DNA of 64,000 bases, from the NCBI GenBank assembly GCA_946965045.2, contig OX337229.1, forward strand, positions 4,588,001-4,652,000, written 5' to 3'. Under the pieces are notes generated by a model that did no database searches, was not told the origin of the DNA, and worked only from the letters and a program-made list of their open reading frames with translations. The translations under genes and the position numbers were made by a program. This document shows positions 20,579 to 31,732 of this stretch, in pieces. The DNA comes from Epithemia pelagica (Eukaryota; Bacillariophyta; Bacillariophyceae; Surirellales; Surirellaceae). Each line of letters begins with the position of its first letter. The stretch's first letter is position 1.

Positions 20579-23500
20579 ATGAGAGCTGGGAGGGATATGG
20601 AGGAAACGGCGCTTCAAACGAAGCTACGACCTGGAGGAAGAGGACGCAGCTTCTCTCCTGGTCATCCTAGGCGTGGAAAGAAGGAGAACCATGAAATAAA
20701 GCAGATCAGAACCCGATTTTCAAGCGCTATCGCAACCTACGCACATTTGCTAGAGCACAACTATGGGAGCGACGCTTATTCACGTCGTCGGCGATGTGTC
20801 CAAGTAATGCTGGATTCTCTGTTTGAAACCTTGAAACTTGCAACCAATTCTGATGGCTCTTCGTCAGTCTTAAAAGATTTACGCAATCTGCTTTGTCGAT
20901 CTCTTCGCACTTTTGGAGTTGGAGATGCTGCTTTGCGGCAGCAAATTCTGGATATTATGGAAAAAATAACAATCGGTGTACCCATGCTGCCGACCAATCG
21001 CTCGATGGTGGAGTCTGTCACGTTAGTTCTAATTCATTTCCTTCCCTGTACGTTTGACGCTGTAGCGGATGCTGACTCTTCGGCACAGATCATGCAAACA
21101 TTTCGTGTCGTTTGTGGAACTTCTCTTGGTTCTCGAAGTCAAGCGCAGAACCATAGAGGTAATATTCATCTGCCTTTTCTGAAAAGTCTGGTAAATGTCC
21201 CTCTCCATGTTTCTGCTCAGTCAGAGATTATTTTACACATTCATGAGACGCTTCCAAAGTGGTCGTGGGACGATTTCCCTCATCTTGTCAGTTGCTTGCT
21301 GGGCTTTTGTTCGACACAAAAACAATATACGGAGTCCATTCTATGCATACGCCGGTCATGGATGCACAAAATATCTACTCTACTGCAAGACGAAGGACTC
21401 GGCGCACCCTCGTTGGCAGTTTTGCGAACACTCCAGTCCATAGTGTTGTCAATCAATGCTGCATGTGAAAAGAACAACGACATCGAATTCATGTTCCAGC
21501 AATCCTATCTTGAAATCCTGCAAGACACCGCATCAGAGCAACGTGCCACATGCCTCCCACTAGATATTGCATACATTCTGTACATGAAATCCCAAGGTTC
21601 GATTGAATACTGCAACCAGATGACTGAATTGTTGACAGACTGGGGTGTCACAAATCGTTTTCCCTTTGACTCGCTCCGTACGTTGTGTCAATATCTCTCA
21701 AATGTTAGGGCATCCTATGGTGAAGAATTGGACCGTGCATCTGGAGATACATCCGCAGAGTTAGGCTCTGTTGGTCGTGTCCTCGCACAGGCAGTTCTGA
21801 ATCTGGCTTTTTCACTTGTCATTGACGTGGAGTGGTGCTCTCGTGATGAAGGTAACGAAGAACTGATGGCTGGCGAGTCCATTGCCTTTACACTGTTTCT
21901 ACATGACAGCGTGCTGAATTCTTGCGATAAAATCACACTTTTGAACTCGGTTGTGGAATCGTGGAAACATGCCGTGTTTTCAACAGGAGAGAATGATAAA
22001 CATACAGCAAGAATCATCAACCGAACTGGTCGGGTTGTTGAAGAAATAGCAGCATTGGATGGAGTGCCTGGGGTTCCTGAGTGGGCAGACATGTTTTCAG
22101 AGGCGTTGTGCTTGCCACTGAACCCCTCAGTTTATGACTGTGTCGTTCGTACGTGTTGTTGTGTGTTATCATGCGTTGGACGAACGAAACCATGCTTTGA
22201 GGTCAAACTTATTCAATTGATTCAGAAAATGTTGCAGTCTGGAAATGAAAGGGAATGGGCATCTCGAGGTATTAGTTTGGCCACGGCATGTATCCGAAGG
22301 TCGTTCTTGACAAACGAAGAAACACTGCACCTTATCAAGGAAGCCGTACTTCGAAGAGTCTTGCCGCCTCAGAGAACAATGATTGAGCCAGAACTTGGTC
22401 CACCATGCCTGCAGTTTCTTCAGGCTTGGGAAGATCAGAAAGACTCAAGGTCGAGCGTATTCAAGGAGTTTCAAATGTTGGTTTCTAATACTGGGCTTAT
22501 ACAATCTCTTTCCCACTACAAGAAGCAAACAAAGAAACGAAAGTACCAGGCACGTTTGGGGTTCTGCCGACCATTATCGAACTTTGTAACCGAGGATCAG
22601 AAAGAGATACCGAGCATGGTTTTCTGTGTTGCACATTTCATACGATCAATCAACCTGATGTCATCCGGGCGCTTCCATCCGACAATTAAGTGGGTTTTTG
22701 CACTTGTTGATACATATCTTAGAATTGGAAGAAGAGGAACTTCTACCAAATGGCGAGCATCTCCATGGCTTCATGCATTAATCGAACTTCCCAAGCTGTT
22801 TGGTAGCTTGAAAGTACACACTGAACAGCAACTCGCAGCCATCAAGTGGCTAGATACGGAACTGAACGATTGCGAGCTCTGTGAAATAACACGTCCGGCC
22901 TCCATCCGAGATGATTTCCAAAGTCGTGTTGTCGAACTGCTTAATAATGACACATTCATACGGGAGAGTGTGAGTTTGTTGAAGGCTCTTTTCGATTCAA
23001 GCCTCTCCTTATACGTTTCAGCGGTTGTCATGGCAGCCGTTGTGAAGAATGCATTTGAACACTACAAATACCTTCCATCTGATGACATGAATCGAGGCGC
23101 AATTCTCCGGCAAATTGGTCATCAGCTCTTGAAAGTGTTCCACGTGCGAACTAGATGCAAGTCGGTTCAGATTTTCGCTGAATCCTTGGAAGGCACTCTG
23201 CGCCGGAAAGGAAAACCAGTGCCATATTCATCTAATGATGGCACTACGTCAGAAAATACCCTCTCTGCCGAAGCTTCTCGTGACATCAGTCAACAGGTAA
23301 GAAGCGTAAAAGATACGTCAAAAGATCTTCACATCCTGAGTCTGAATCCCCATTATTCACTTTCCTTTAGATTGCTCAGGTCTCACAGCTAAGAGAGAAT
23401 ATGAAGTTCATGGACAACGAAATATTTCAGTCGTCGAAGTATTTCGAACATGAGATATTTCTAACTTGCCTGAACCACGAAACTCATGATGAAATCCTAA

Positions 23501-25215
23501 ACCGGAATCTTTCTATTCTCGCATTGAAGCATAGTCTCCCATCGGATGACGTAGTCAAGGTCACTACTATTACCGATTTTAAACAAGGAATCCTTGACCA
23601 TATGTTGCTCTGTCCAGCACTTGAAACAGAATCAAGTACACCACTGGCTGGATGTTTGCGATCTGCTGTCAATCTTGCTGAAATAGTACCGAAGATAAGA
23701 TCTTCCGGAGCGGCTGATTCAGTTCTGGCAGACATAGCAGGTGCTGTTCCGCCTTCATCGCTATCTCGTCTTGCTGTTTCCTATCTATACCTGGTCGTGT
23801 CAGCGCTATCTCAGCGACACAACCAAGAGTCCCGATCCATCCAACGTCTTCTTGAAGATGACGAAGAATGTGGCTCAACGACTTTCGAGAGGGTTCAATC
23901 TCTGGTGTCTACCACAGATGACCTAAGGATGGCAAGTGTCCTTTTGGAAATGATGTCCTTACTCATCCCAGTGAAAAATGAAGAGTTTCTTCAGAACCTT
24001 ATTGAAACAAGTTTCCGTGTCCTTCATACGACTTACGCTCATTCAACCGGTGAATGTGCTGCGAGAACTGTTCCATATTCAGTCCTCATGGTTGCTTCTT
24101 TGGAAAACAGAGCAATGTTTCCAGATGATATCCAGAGGATTCTCTTTCACACCGTGTGGCGGTGTAGCGATGCACCAGAGACACAACTTGGAAGTGCTCT
24201 AGAACTGCAACGCTCGTTGTTGCTTCGTCATTTTGGGCTTCTGTGTGTTTCACGGGATAGGTGGTGTCTCTTCCGTAGTCATATCCAGGAACTCGTATCC
24301 GACTTCGTGGTCCTAGTCAGCGCAATCTCGGATGGAAAAGATGGAAAGGATACGACCAACCCTCAGTCGTTGACAAGAATGTCACCCAAAAAGGCATCAG
24401 CGAAAAAGAAGAATTCCGTCTTCTGTTTAACGTGGAATACATTTCATGGTTATTTCGAAACACTGCTTCACGTCGCCGTTGCAGGGTTTGCTGTGTTGCA
24501 ACCAGAACCTTCGACGGCCCATGGTCGTCTAAGTCCGTACTCATCCCTTCAGGACGCCGCAGTTGTGTTCCAGACGCTTGTCCTGACATACGGAGACCAT
24601 CTTGAAGCTTTCCCGCGGAAGACTGTCACGGCTGTTTTCCAGGCATCGAGGTTAATATTGGAAGCACTACCATTAAAAATTGCCGAGATTACAGAGTGGA
24701 GGAACAGGCAGCCTCTACGAAAACCTACAAAATACGGAGATTCAGGGTGCCTTAACTATCTTCGTGGTTTCATCGATATTATGGCTTCTAGCATGTGCGC
24801 AAGTCTTCTATTGCTTGGGAATCGTTGGAGAAATCACAAAGATATATCAAATACAGCACAAAGAGGGAAAACCCTATGCTTACTAGCTGAAAAAGCGGCG
24901 ACCAGCTTAAAGGACCTGGCCGCTGCTCACAAAATCCCATTCCCGTGCTTTGAGGTCAACAGAGACTTGAGTTCCGGCGTTTCACAGGAATACCTAAATG
25001 ATTGCAAGACTCCAACGAGCCCATTAAGGAAGAAGCTTCGGCTGGCCTCAGAAACTCAAGAAACCATACGTTTCGAGGACAGTTCGAATGTGAACACTCA
25101 TGAGACAGAAAATCTGGACGAAGTTGAGTTCACAGCTTCTGACAACTGGGGTCCTGTCGGTTTGTCTGTGGAAGATGCGGTGGTTGTGACTGCTGAAATT
25201 CGCCCCTCTAAGTAA
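20579..25215 (+). CDS. Very large helical-repeat-like protein, function unknown
   Basis: The gene is join(20579..23296, 23371..25215), 1520 residues, with a 74-bp phase-0 intron. The first ATG is used; the frame upstream opens only from TTG. Leucine- and serine-rich amphipathic helices run through most of the length, as in ARM/HEAT-type solenoids. There is no membrane segment, no zinc-finger pattern and no catalytic motif I recognise. The last 100 residues are acidic and low in complexity (EETIRFEDSSNVN, ENLDEVEFTASD). Size, helical content and acidic tail resemble FANCI/FANCD2 and other DNA-repair scaffolds. FANCI is the first alternative I would test, but I cannot identify a diagnostic motif, so no symbol is given. 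It is convergent with the RG-rich gene (108 bp between ends). Confidence 0.8.
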
Positions 25216-25259
25216 CACAGAACTGGTCTTCGAGTCTACCCATGTTCTAGCTAGTGGGG

Positions 25260-25373
25260 CTCCCGTTCAGGTTTGACTGTCACTAACCATTTGGCCATCT
25301 TGTAGTCCATTCAAATCTCCCGTTCAGGTTTGACTGTCACTAGCCATTTGACCATCCTGTAGTGCATCCAAAT
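25260..25373. repeat. 57-bp tandem duplication spanning a stop codon
   Basis: 25260-25316 and 25317-25373 are two adjacent 57-bp copies differing at about five positions. The second copy encodes the last 16 residues and the TGA of the RG-rich gene on the minus strand. The first copy lies just past that stop and, since 57 is a multiple of three, stays in the same frame up to an identical second TGA. Confidence 0.9.
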
Positions 25374-28300
25374 CATCTTGGATCGCTTCTATACCAATTG
25401 GCAACTTTTCAAGCACGTTGAATTGTGCGCGAAGATTTCGATGTTTAGCTTTGAGAAGCATATGCTTTGCGTACGCAAATTCCAGTTCAGCCTTCATATC
25501 AGCAAGACGAGTGAGAGCAAGGACTACAGCACTGGGTGGGCTAGGTTCAGGCGGAGTAATCACTGGGGGGCCTGGATTCTCGGGCGGGGCAGGCTGTGAC
25601 GCAGTTTCTTGTGATACCAATGAGTTGGCTTTCTCGGGTGTCTTCACTGCCACATCTTTGGTTGACATTGCAGAAGTTCCCATGGACACGTAATCACCGA
25701 TGAATGATTGATTGCTGTCTTGTGTTTGTACATTAACTACACTCTGAGCGTTGTGCTGCGAACTGGAGGTTTTCGCGTTGGAATTATCATCAAAGAAACG
25801 TCGTTCGACGTCCATTTGTGCAAAGGGACCTCGAGGATATGCCATGTCACCAAACCTTCCACCAGAACGACCTCCAGGGGCCACCACACCCCTGGCATAA
25901 TCTGCCCGTCCACGTCCACCGCTTCGTCCATACATCCGACCGGCACCAAAACCTCCCATAGGGGCTCGACCACGGCCAGGAAGCCCTCCCTCCGCTCTCC
26001 CGCCGAAGCCTTCTCCTCTAGCGACAAAAGAGTCTGGACCACCACCGAACGCGTCTCCAACGCCGATGTTTCTACCCCCAGCAAAATTATCACCTCTACC
26101 ACCATACCCGTACATATTGGCAGACCTACCCCGTCCCTCTTGAAAACCACGTCCACGTGTATCATTTTGAAGCCTTCCGCCCTCATCTCTGGTAATTCCC
26201 ATCCTACCACCCGGTGATACCCGGCCTCCAACAATCGGTTTCCCTCCATAACGGGGAGAAACACGTGGTCGCTCTTCAAATCGTCCACCCAAGTCATGCA
26301 GAGGTTCTGCACGATCTAGGGGTCTGTCCGTGAATGGAGGCTGCGAATCTTGGCTGCTTCTTGATTCGGAGGGTTCACCATTCACAAAAGGGGGAGTGCC
26401 TCCCCATCTTGTGTTCGCACGACTTGCTGGGTCACCTGATGTTCCGTGGGATAGGCTCCCAGCAACTGATGTCGTTTCATGTTGAGGTGGAGCGGATACT
26501 TCCCGGTCTCCATAATGTGCAAAAGGCATTCGTTTCAGATGCTGTTCACCCTTCACAGCCGATTCCGAGGGACCAGATATCGGCTTTGGAGGGTTCTCTT
26601 GTATGGGGGGTGTCTTCCATGTGGTGAGCGGTTCACGTTCTGAGGGTGAAGATAAAGCTGTGTATGTTGGATTTTGTTTGTTGCCCGCTGTTATCGTCGG
26701 CCCGCCTTGGAGAGGATGTTGTTTCGGTTCAAATCTTGGTCGTCCCTCTCCAAGTTGACGACTTTCTGGTTTCGAAGCTGTCTCGCGTCTGTTGATGCCC
26801 GCAGGTCCAGATGGAACTGAAAGCTGTTGTGTCGAACTAACTGGATCGACCGAGGGAACGTAAGCATCTGAATAGCTCCTAAGCGTTTTCCCAGGCTCGC
26901 TGTACTGAAACGGAGGATCCGGCATCTCGATATCACCATCACGACTTGCCCCAAGCGGCCTATCTAGTTGCTGTCGTCCACTCTTTGATTCAGCGTTGTC
27001 TGAGATATGCGATATACTAGGTGCCACATCCGCTACACTCTTGGACGGCAAATCCTTTGTGTCCATAAGTTTTTTCCCAGGACCTTCGGAGAAATCGTCT
27101 TGGTTCCCGGGAGCTATACCGCCGTTGCCGTCCGAGGACTCACGTGGCCTCTTGGCACCCGTAACGGATGGTGTATCAGAGTTTCCCTCTGTTAGTTTCG
27201 ACATTTCTTTTTCTCGCTTGACGGCGGCATCTCCGGCAATAATTGAAGTGTAGTCACTGACGACACTGACACTGCTCGCTTTGGTTACTTCTACGGGCGT
27301 CTTTTCATAGGCATAACGAACACTGCCCGAGGAACGACCACGGCCAGAGCCCCGAAACCCTCGCCCCGTGAACTCCCTGCTGTTTCCTCGACCTCTTTCA
27401 TCCCTAGAGGACATGGAGGGACCGTACGATGAAAGTGAGTCGTCAACATTCCTTCCATCGGAGATGGATGAGTAGGTCTTGCTGTCACTTGATCTCCCGC
27501 GACCTGTTCCTCGAGAAAAGCGGCCTCCTCCGCCACCACCCCGATAACTCTTTTGTCCTCCTCCACTCGCTCTGTCAGTGATGGAGGAACCACCAATATG
27601 ACTACTGCTGCCCCGTTCTGAGGGCAGTAAGCTGCTAGTGCTCTCCAAACTATTCCTACGTTTCTCGGAACGACCCGAGGGATCACCTCCACGCCAAAAT
27701 CGACCACCAGACCGACCACTGCCTCCTCCAGATCCATAGTGGTCACCGGCACTACCCTGAGATGAGTCCAGTTTTGCCGATGAGGCAGCACTTGTGAATC
27801 GATCTCCTAGGCTGTGTCGAGGATGCATGTCTTGGTCAGTGTCATTGGATGCCAACGACATTCTTCGGTTTCCAGTAGCACCAATCGAATTAGCTCCACG
27901 TCCACCAGAGCGTTGTCCATCCCCTCGACCTGATGAGAATCGTCCTCCTTTTCCGCCACGTCCACCCTCCCTCTTCCCACCGTAGCTGTACTCATTACTC
28001 AGCACCGACGAATCAAGACTTCGTCTTCGAGATCCCCGTGCTTCTGATCCATGGCCTCTGCCTCCTCCACCTCCACGATACGACGACCGGCCACCACCAC
28101 CTCGTGGCGTCCGGCTGTTGGAAGGTGGATCATTGCTATTTGCGTTGCTTGAACTAGTGTTGTTGTTGCTACCAGTACTGCTCGAAGAAGCTCGGAGAAG
28201 ACTTGAAGGAGGTTGCATGTTGGCCAAGGAAGCATAGGACGACAAGCATGAACCCGAGATGTTGTTTGTGTTGGAAGCAGGTTGAGAAGACGACGATGAA

Positions 28301-28404
28301 AGACGCGCTCCCAACCCTGGAGTGGGATCATGTTCCGGAATTTCACCAGCTTCTTCATCCGAAGGTGAACGTCTTCGCGACGATGAACGCCCCGAAGGTG
28401 TCAT
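25324..28404 (-). CDS. Large RG/RGG-rich low-complexity protein
   Basis: A single-exon gene of 1026 residues starting at ATG. Residues 1-90 are Ser-rich. Residues 95-370 and about 720-860 are packed with RGG, GGR and GRGRG tracts mixed with Ser, the composition of RNA-binding, phase-separating proteins that are arginine-methylated. The middle (380-720) is Pro/Ser/Gln-rich and disordered. The C-terminal 75 residues form a charged helix or coiled coil (ALTRLADMKAELEFAYAKHM, LLKAKHRNLRAQFNVLEKL) that could dimerise. There is no RRM, KH or helicase domain. RNA-granule or rRNA-processing roles are possible, but only from composition. The stop codon lies in a tandem duplication. Confidence 0.85.
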   Translation of the reverse strand: MTPSGRSSSRRRSPSDEEAGEIPEHDPTPGLGARLSSSSSQPASNTNNISGSCLSSYASLANMQPPSSLLRASSSSTGSNNNTSSSNANSNDPPSNSRTPRGGGGRSSYRGGGGGRGHGSEARGSRRRSLDSSVLSNEYSYGGKREGGRGGKGGRFSSGRGDGQRSGGRGANSIGATGNRRMSLASNDTDQDMHPRHSLGDRFTSAASSAKLDSSQGSAGDHYGSGGGSGRSGGRFWRGGDPSGRSEKRRNSLESTSSLLPSERGSSSHIGGSSITDRASGGGQKSYRGGGGGGRFSRGTGRGRSSDSKTYSSISDGRNVDDSLSSYGPSMSSRDERGRGNSREFTGRGFRGSGRGRSSGSVRYAYEKTPVEVTKASSVSVVSDYTSIIAGDAAVKREKEMSKLTEGNSDTPSVTGAKRPRESSDGNGGIAPGNQDDFSEGPGKKLMDTKDLPSKSVADVAPSISHISDNAESKSGRQQLDRPLGASRDGDIEMPDPPFQYSEPGKTLRSYSDAYVPSVDPVSSTQQLSVPSGPAGINRRETASKPESRQLGEGRPRFEPKQHPLQGGPTITAGNKQNPTYTALSSPSEREPLTTWKTPPIQENPPKPISGPSESAVKGEQHLKRMPFAHYGDREVSAPPQHETTSVAGSLSHGTSGDPASRANTRWGGTPPFVNGEPSESRSSQDSQPPFTDRPLDRAEPLHDLGGRFEERPRVSPRYGGKPIVGGRVSPGGRMGITRDEGGRLQNDTRGRGFQEGRGRSANMYGYGGRGDNFAGGRNIGVGDAFGGGPDSFVARGEGFGGRAEGGLPGRGRAPMGGFGAGRMYGRSGGRGRADYARGVVAPGGRSGGRFGDMAYPRGPFAQMDVERRFFDDNSNAKTSSSQHNAQSVVNVQTQDSNQSFIGDYVSMGTSAMSTKDVAVKTPEKANSLVSQETASQPAPPENPGPPVITPPEPSPPSAVVLALTRLADMKAELEFAYAKHMLLKAKHRNLRAQFNVLEKLPIGIEAIQDDLDALQDGQMASDSQT

Positions 28405-28624
28405 TTTAAATTCACACTCTCTCCCTTTACCCGATCACGATCCTTCCCGAGAGAGCAGAAAACAGATCAAATGAAAAAAAAGAAAAAAGGACGGAAGACA
28501 AAGATAACTTCAGACGGCCTCTACCTGTCGCTAGCTATTAGAGCGAAGTATACTCCATGATTGGTGGGTAGGTTAAGTTGGAGGAGATAGCATCCTTCTT
28601 CTGCCTTTTACTCCTAGAAGCTTG

Positions 28625-31366
28625 TTACTCCAACGAAAGCTTAACTGATTGTGAAGATGACTTGAGCTCTTTCTCTAACCTTGGAATCAGATTATCCTCC
28701 AAATGATGGTTGATCCAGCAATTGCAGTAGTTGCCGGATTCGTCATGGAAAATATTCTTTGTGTGATCCTCATCCACAAAGGCAGTCGAGTCCGGACATT
28801 CCAGGCCTACTGGACAAACATGTTTGGAGGCATTCAAACAGAGGGATGATCGATAGATAGTTTCATAGGGAAGCACCGATTTCGTATGCACAAGACATCC
28901 CTCCTGGACATCATCCAAGAAAGTATCACCCCATTCCCAGTCTTTGACCAAGCGTGTATATTGCCGATATGAGTTTTGGGTACGTTCGCTGTAGTACTCT
29001 GTCATGGGTTTCGTGATGGTAGAGTAATGGACATAATGAGACAAGACAAATTCAGGTCGATAAATTTGTTTCATGGCCCTTTGGAACCGGTCTGGTTTTG
29101 GCGGCCGAATATATTCACAATTGTACACTCGCAAAAATGTTTCTGAGGCAAGAGGTTGGACGCAGAGTTCCTTCGGAAGCGGAGATTTGTCGTTGCCTCG
29201 ACACACATGGTTGGTGTCGTTCACAATAGTCTCCATCAAGGACCGTCGTGGACGACCTCGACTCGACCGCATCTTTAGAACATGGAATCCTTCTTGTCGT
29301 TTCTTCTCGAGTACCGGAGTCCATGTCGTGACACGGTCAGGGGTCGCATGGGCGGTGGCGTTCGATGGCATCATCATCATTGGGACCAAGTATTCATCAG
29401 TGTCGATAAAGGCCATCCATTCGGTTTCAGGTCCAAAGCGTTCTCGACAAGATGCTTCTGCCGCATACTGAGACGACCGTTCTCCAGGGTTTGGATGATT
29501 GGGTCGATTGTTTGAACAAACCTGACAAGGCCAGGGAATGTATGAAACAGATTCCGGTGAAAAATAGCGTTCGACGAGCGTCTTGAGAGGAGAAACAAAC
29601 AAAGTGTTACTGGTCGAATTTTGCGCGGGTTGGGAGTTGTCGTAGACATAAATATGATCAACCCCAACGAGTTGATGAAAAACGATCCATTCTCGAAGTC
29701 GGCGCTCCGAGTCCGAGATAGCGGTTTCATCTCCACGACGAAAGTAATTAGCAGCTGTCCAGGTACATAACACAAAGTTGTGGGGTTTGTCCCTCTGCTT
29801 TTGGCCTGGTTTCGTTGTTATCGGTTCAACTTGCCTTTCCAGGCCATCATTCTTCCGCGGTGTGACTGCTTTGTTCCAGGATAGAGGGAGGTTGGCCCAC
29901 CGACCGGAATTCTCAACAAGCTCCCTGATCTCTCGAGATGGAGTTTGTCTCTTCATAAGCGACTGCTGCTGTTGACGTTCCTTAATAGGCTTGTATTCAT
30001 TGGGGCCCACATGATCCTCAGAAAACATGAGTTCTCCGGCGCGCCGAACACTTGTGCGAAGAGGAACCAAGTCGACAAACCACTGGTCAGATGATTCACA
30101 TCCAATGTTTGCAGAAACTGTCAATGGTACTGGACACGAGAACAAGAGCTGCGACAATTCAAACTGCTCGACATCTTTGCCTTTCTCCACAAACATGCCC
30201 TTGAGGTTCCTCTTTCTCCATAATATATACTCATAGTTGAAATTGAACTGGGAGAAAGTGACCAGGGAGGATTGGTCCGAAGCAGTTGAATGGAAATGAC
30301 AAAGAAATCTAGTTTCAGACACAGTTGCTGTATCCAGGGACTCCGCTAACTCAAGGGTGGTGTTGGAGTTGCTAACCGCAACGGGTATGCTTTGAAACAG
30401 AGCCACTTGAGGTTCCCAATGCTTCATGATGGCATCCTTCCCTTTCCCTGTCTGGCAGCGACGTTTGTTCTGAGCGACAAATCGAACTCGCCCTCCAATT
30501 GGCCTGCTTTTTGTGTCGGCGTGGGCTTCACCATCCTTGACGTACCAATAGTCATGAATCCAAGGAAGATATGGGTCTTCCTCTGGAAAATCGTCAATGG
30601 GCAAGAAAGATGAAGGGAGGAAAGAGGTTTCACAACGATTGTGGCTCTCATTTTGTGCCATGCCTCTAGAGGGAAAAGTTATTGAGCTCAGTGATGATGT
30701 ATCTCCAACATCATCAAGATGATTGGCTTTTCCGCTTTGTAGAAACAGAGTCAGACTCGTCGTCTGTGTGCTATTGAGGATTTTTCGACTAGGTGCAAGC
30801 TCAACAACATAAGAAGTATCCTCTCCAAGACTACTTGATCTCCGAGATGACAAAACTCTCTGATTCTCCTTTTTAGTCGCATGATCCAAGGGAGGGTCTC
30901 TTCGGTTCCGAGTTTCTTTTTTCGGGAGAGGTTGATGTTTGGTTTTGGATTCAGAAGTTGGAGGTTGTTGTTTCACAGGCTTTTTCCGATCCATCGAGTT
31001 CTGTCTTCCCCGTGACTCTCGGAGACTGAGCTCCTCTGAAGACTTACGTAGAGATACATGAGGATTGATTGTATCTATCATCTGAATTGATGGTGGGGCA
31101 GGGTGTAGAAATGCCAAGCTTAGAATTGTCCCAAACATCAAAACCGGAAGAAACAGAGCAAGTCGACTTGTGCTTATGTTGGCTGGTCGATTAGGCTGCC
31201 TGCTTCTGCCTGGGATTGGGTAATGACGATGATAAATTGGCATTGTCGTCTTGTAGCTGTAAGGGTCGCGGTATGTTCTGTCAACGTCCTCGACCGGACA
31301 GGCCTGACTGATATTTCGCTTCTGCGCCGCACGAGGTCGCAAGAGGGGATCATTCCTGATCGTCAT
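28625..31366 (-). CDS. GT92/DUF23-like Golgi glycosyltransferase
   Basis: A single-exon gene of 913 residues, start ATG. The layout is type II membrane: a basic cytosolic tail (1-68), one membrane helix (69-88, ALFLPVLMFGTILSLAFL), a disordered stem (about 95-240), then the lumenal part. The catalytic region (about 515-850) has the GT92 pattern: FVLCTWTAANYF, LREWIVFHQLVGVDHIYVYD, and a metal-binding D-x-D in EWMAFIDTDEYLVP. A histidine motif (EFVLSHYVHYSTIT) follows. Animal GT92 enzymes add galactose to core fucose; the substrate in this lineage is unknown. The second half has many Cys, consistent with lumenal disulfides. Confidence 0.85.
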   Translation of the reverse strand: MTIRNDPLLRPRAAQKRNISQACPVEDVDRTYRDPYSYKTTMPIYHRHYPIPGRSRQPNRPANISTSRLALFLPVLMFGTILSLAFLHPAPPSIQMIDTINPHVSLRKSSEELSLRESRGRQNSMDRKKPVKQQPPTSESKTKHQPLPKKETRNRRDPPLDHATKKENQRVLSSRRSSSLGEDTSYVVELAPSRKILNSTQTTSLTLFLQSGKANHLDDVGDTSSLSSITFPSRGMAQNESHNRCETSFLPSSFLPIDDFPEEDPYLPWIHDYWYVKDGEAHADTKSRPIGGRVRFVAQNKRRCQTGKGKDAIMKHWEPQVALFQSIPVAVSNSNTTLELAESLDTATVSETRFLCHFHSTASDQSSLVTFSQFNFNYEYILWRKRNLKGMFVEKGKDVEQFELSQLLFSCPVPLTVSANIGCESSDQWFVDLVPLRTSVRRAGELMFSEDHVGPNEYKPIKERQQQQSLMKRQTPSREIRELVENSGRWANLPLSWNKAVTPRKNDGLERQVEPITTKPGQKQRDKPHNFVLCTWTAANYFRRGDETAISDSERRLREWIVFHQLVGVDHIYVYDNSQPAQNSTSNTLFVSPLKTLVERYFSPESVSYIPWPCQVCSNNRPNHPNPGERSSQYAAEASCRERFGPETEWMAFIDTDEYLVPMMMMPSNATAHATPDRVTTWTPVLEKKRQEGFHVLKMRSSRGRPRRSLMETIVNDTNHVCRGNDKSPLPKELCVQPLASETFLRVYNCEYIRPPKPDRFQRAMKQIYRPEFVLSHYVHYSTITKPMTEYYSERTQNSYRQYTRLVKDWEWGDTFLDDVQEGCLVHTKSVLPYETIYRSSLCLNASKHVCPVGLECPDSTAFVDEDHTKNIFHDESGNYCNCWINHHLEDNLIPRLEKELKSSSQSVKLSLE

Positions 31367-31732
31367 GATTTACCACCAGCGCTCGATGCAATATGTACCG
31401 CCATTGCTATTCGCCATTCGCCATTGTCATTTTGAATGTGGAAATGAAGGCGAGTCGACAGTCGACACGATTGCAGCGACTCTTTCGCGATAGAAAAGTT
31501 CTATGATGGCTATGGGCAATGCCGCACCTTCTCATATGTCCAAGGAGTACTCCTACTCCTAGGAGTAAGTAAGGAAAAAAGATGTGTTCCTCATGTATTA
31601 TGGTACATTGACTAAGTATGAAAGCAATAATTGATAAACTGCGAATTGCGCCCGACATAGCTACAATCTTTGTCCGAAAATGGGCATCCTGTCCTGAAAA
31701 AAGAAATCATCAAAAGGCTGAGGGCCCCAATC
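31367..31732. other. Intergenic (366 bp)
   Basis: This holds the promoter of the glycosyltransferase gene and the 3' UTR of the mS35 gene. A small palindrome (actcctactcctaggagtaag) lies near 31551-31571. A plus-strand frame starting at 31618 overlaps the mS35 gene antisense and is not called. Confidence 0.5.
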
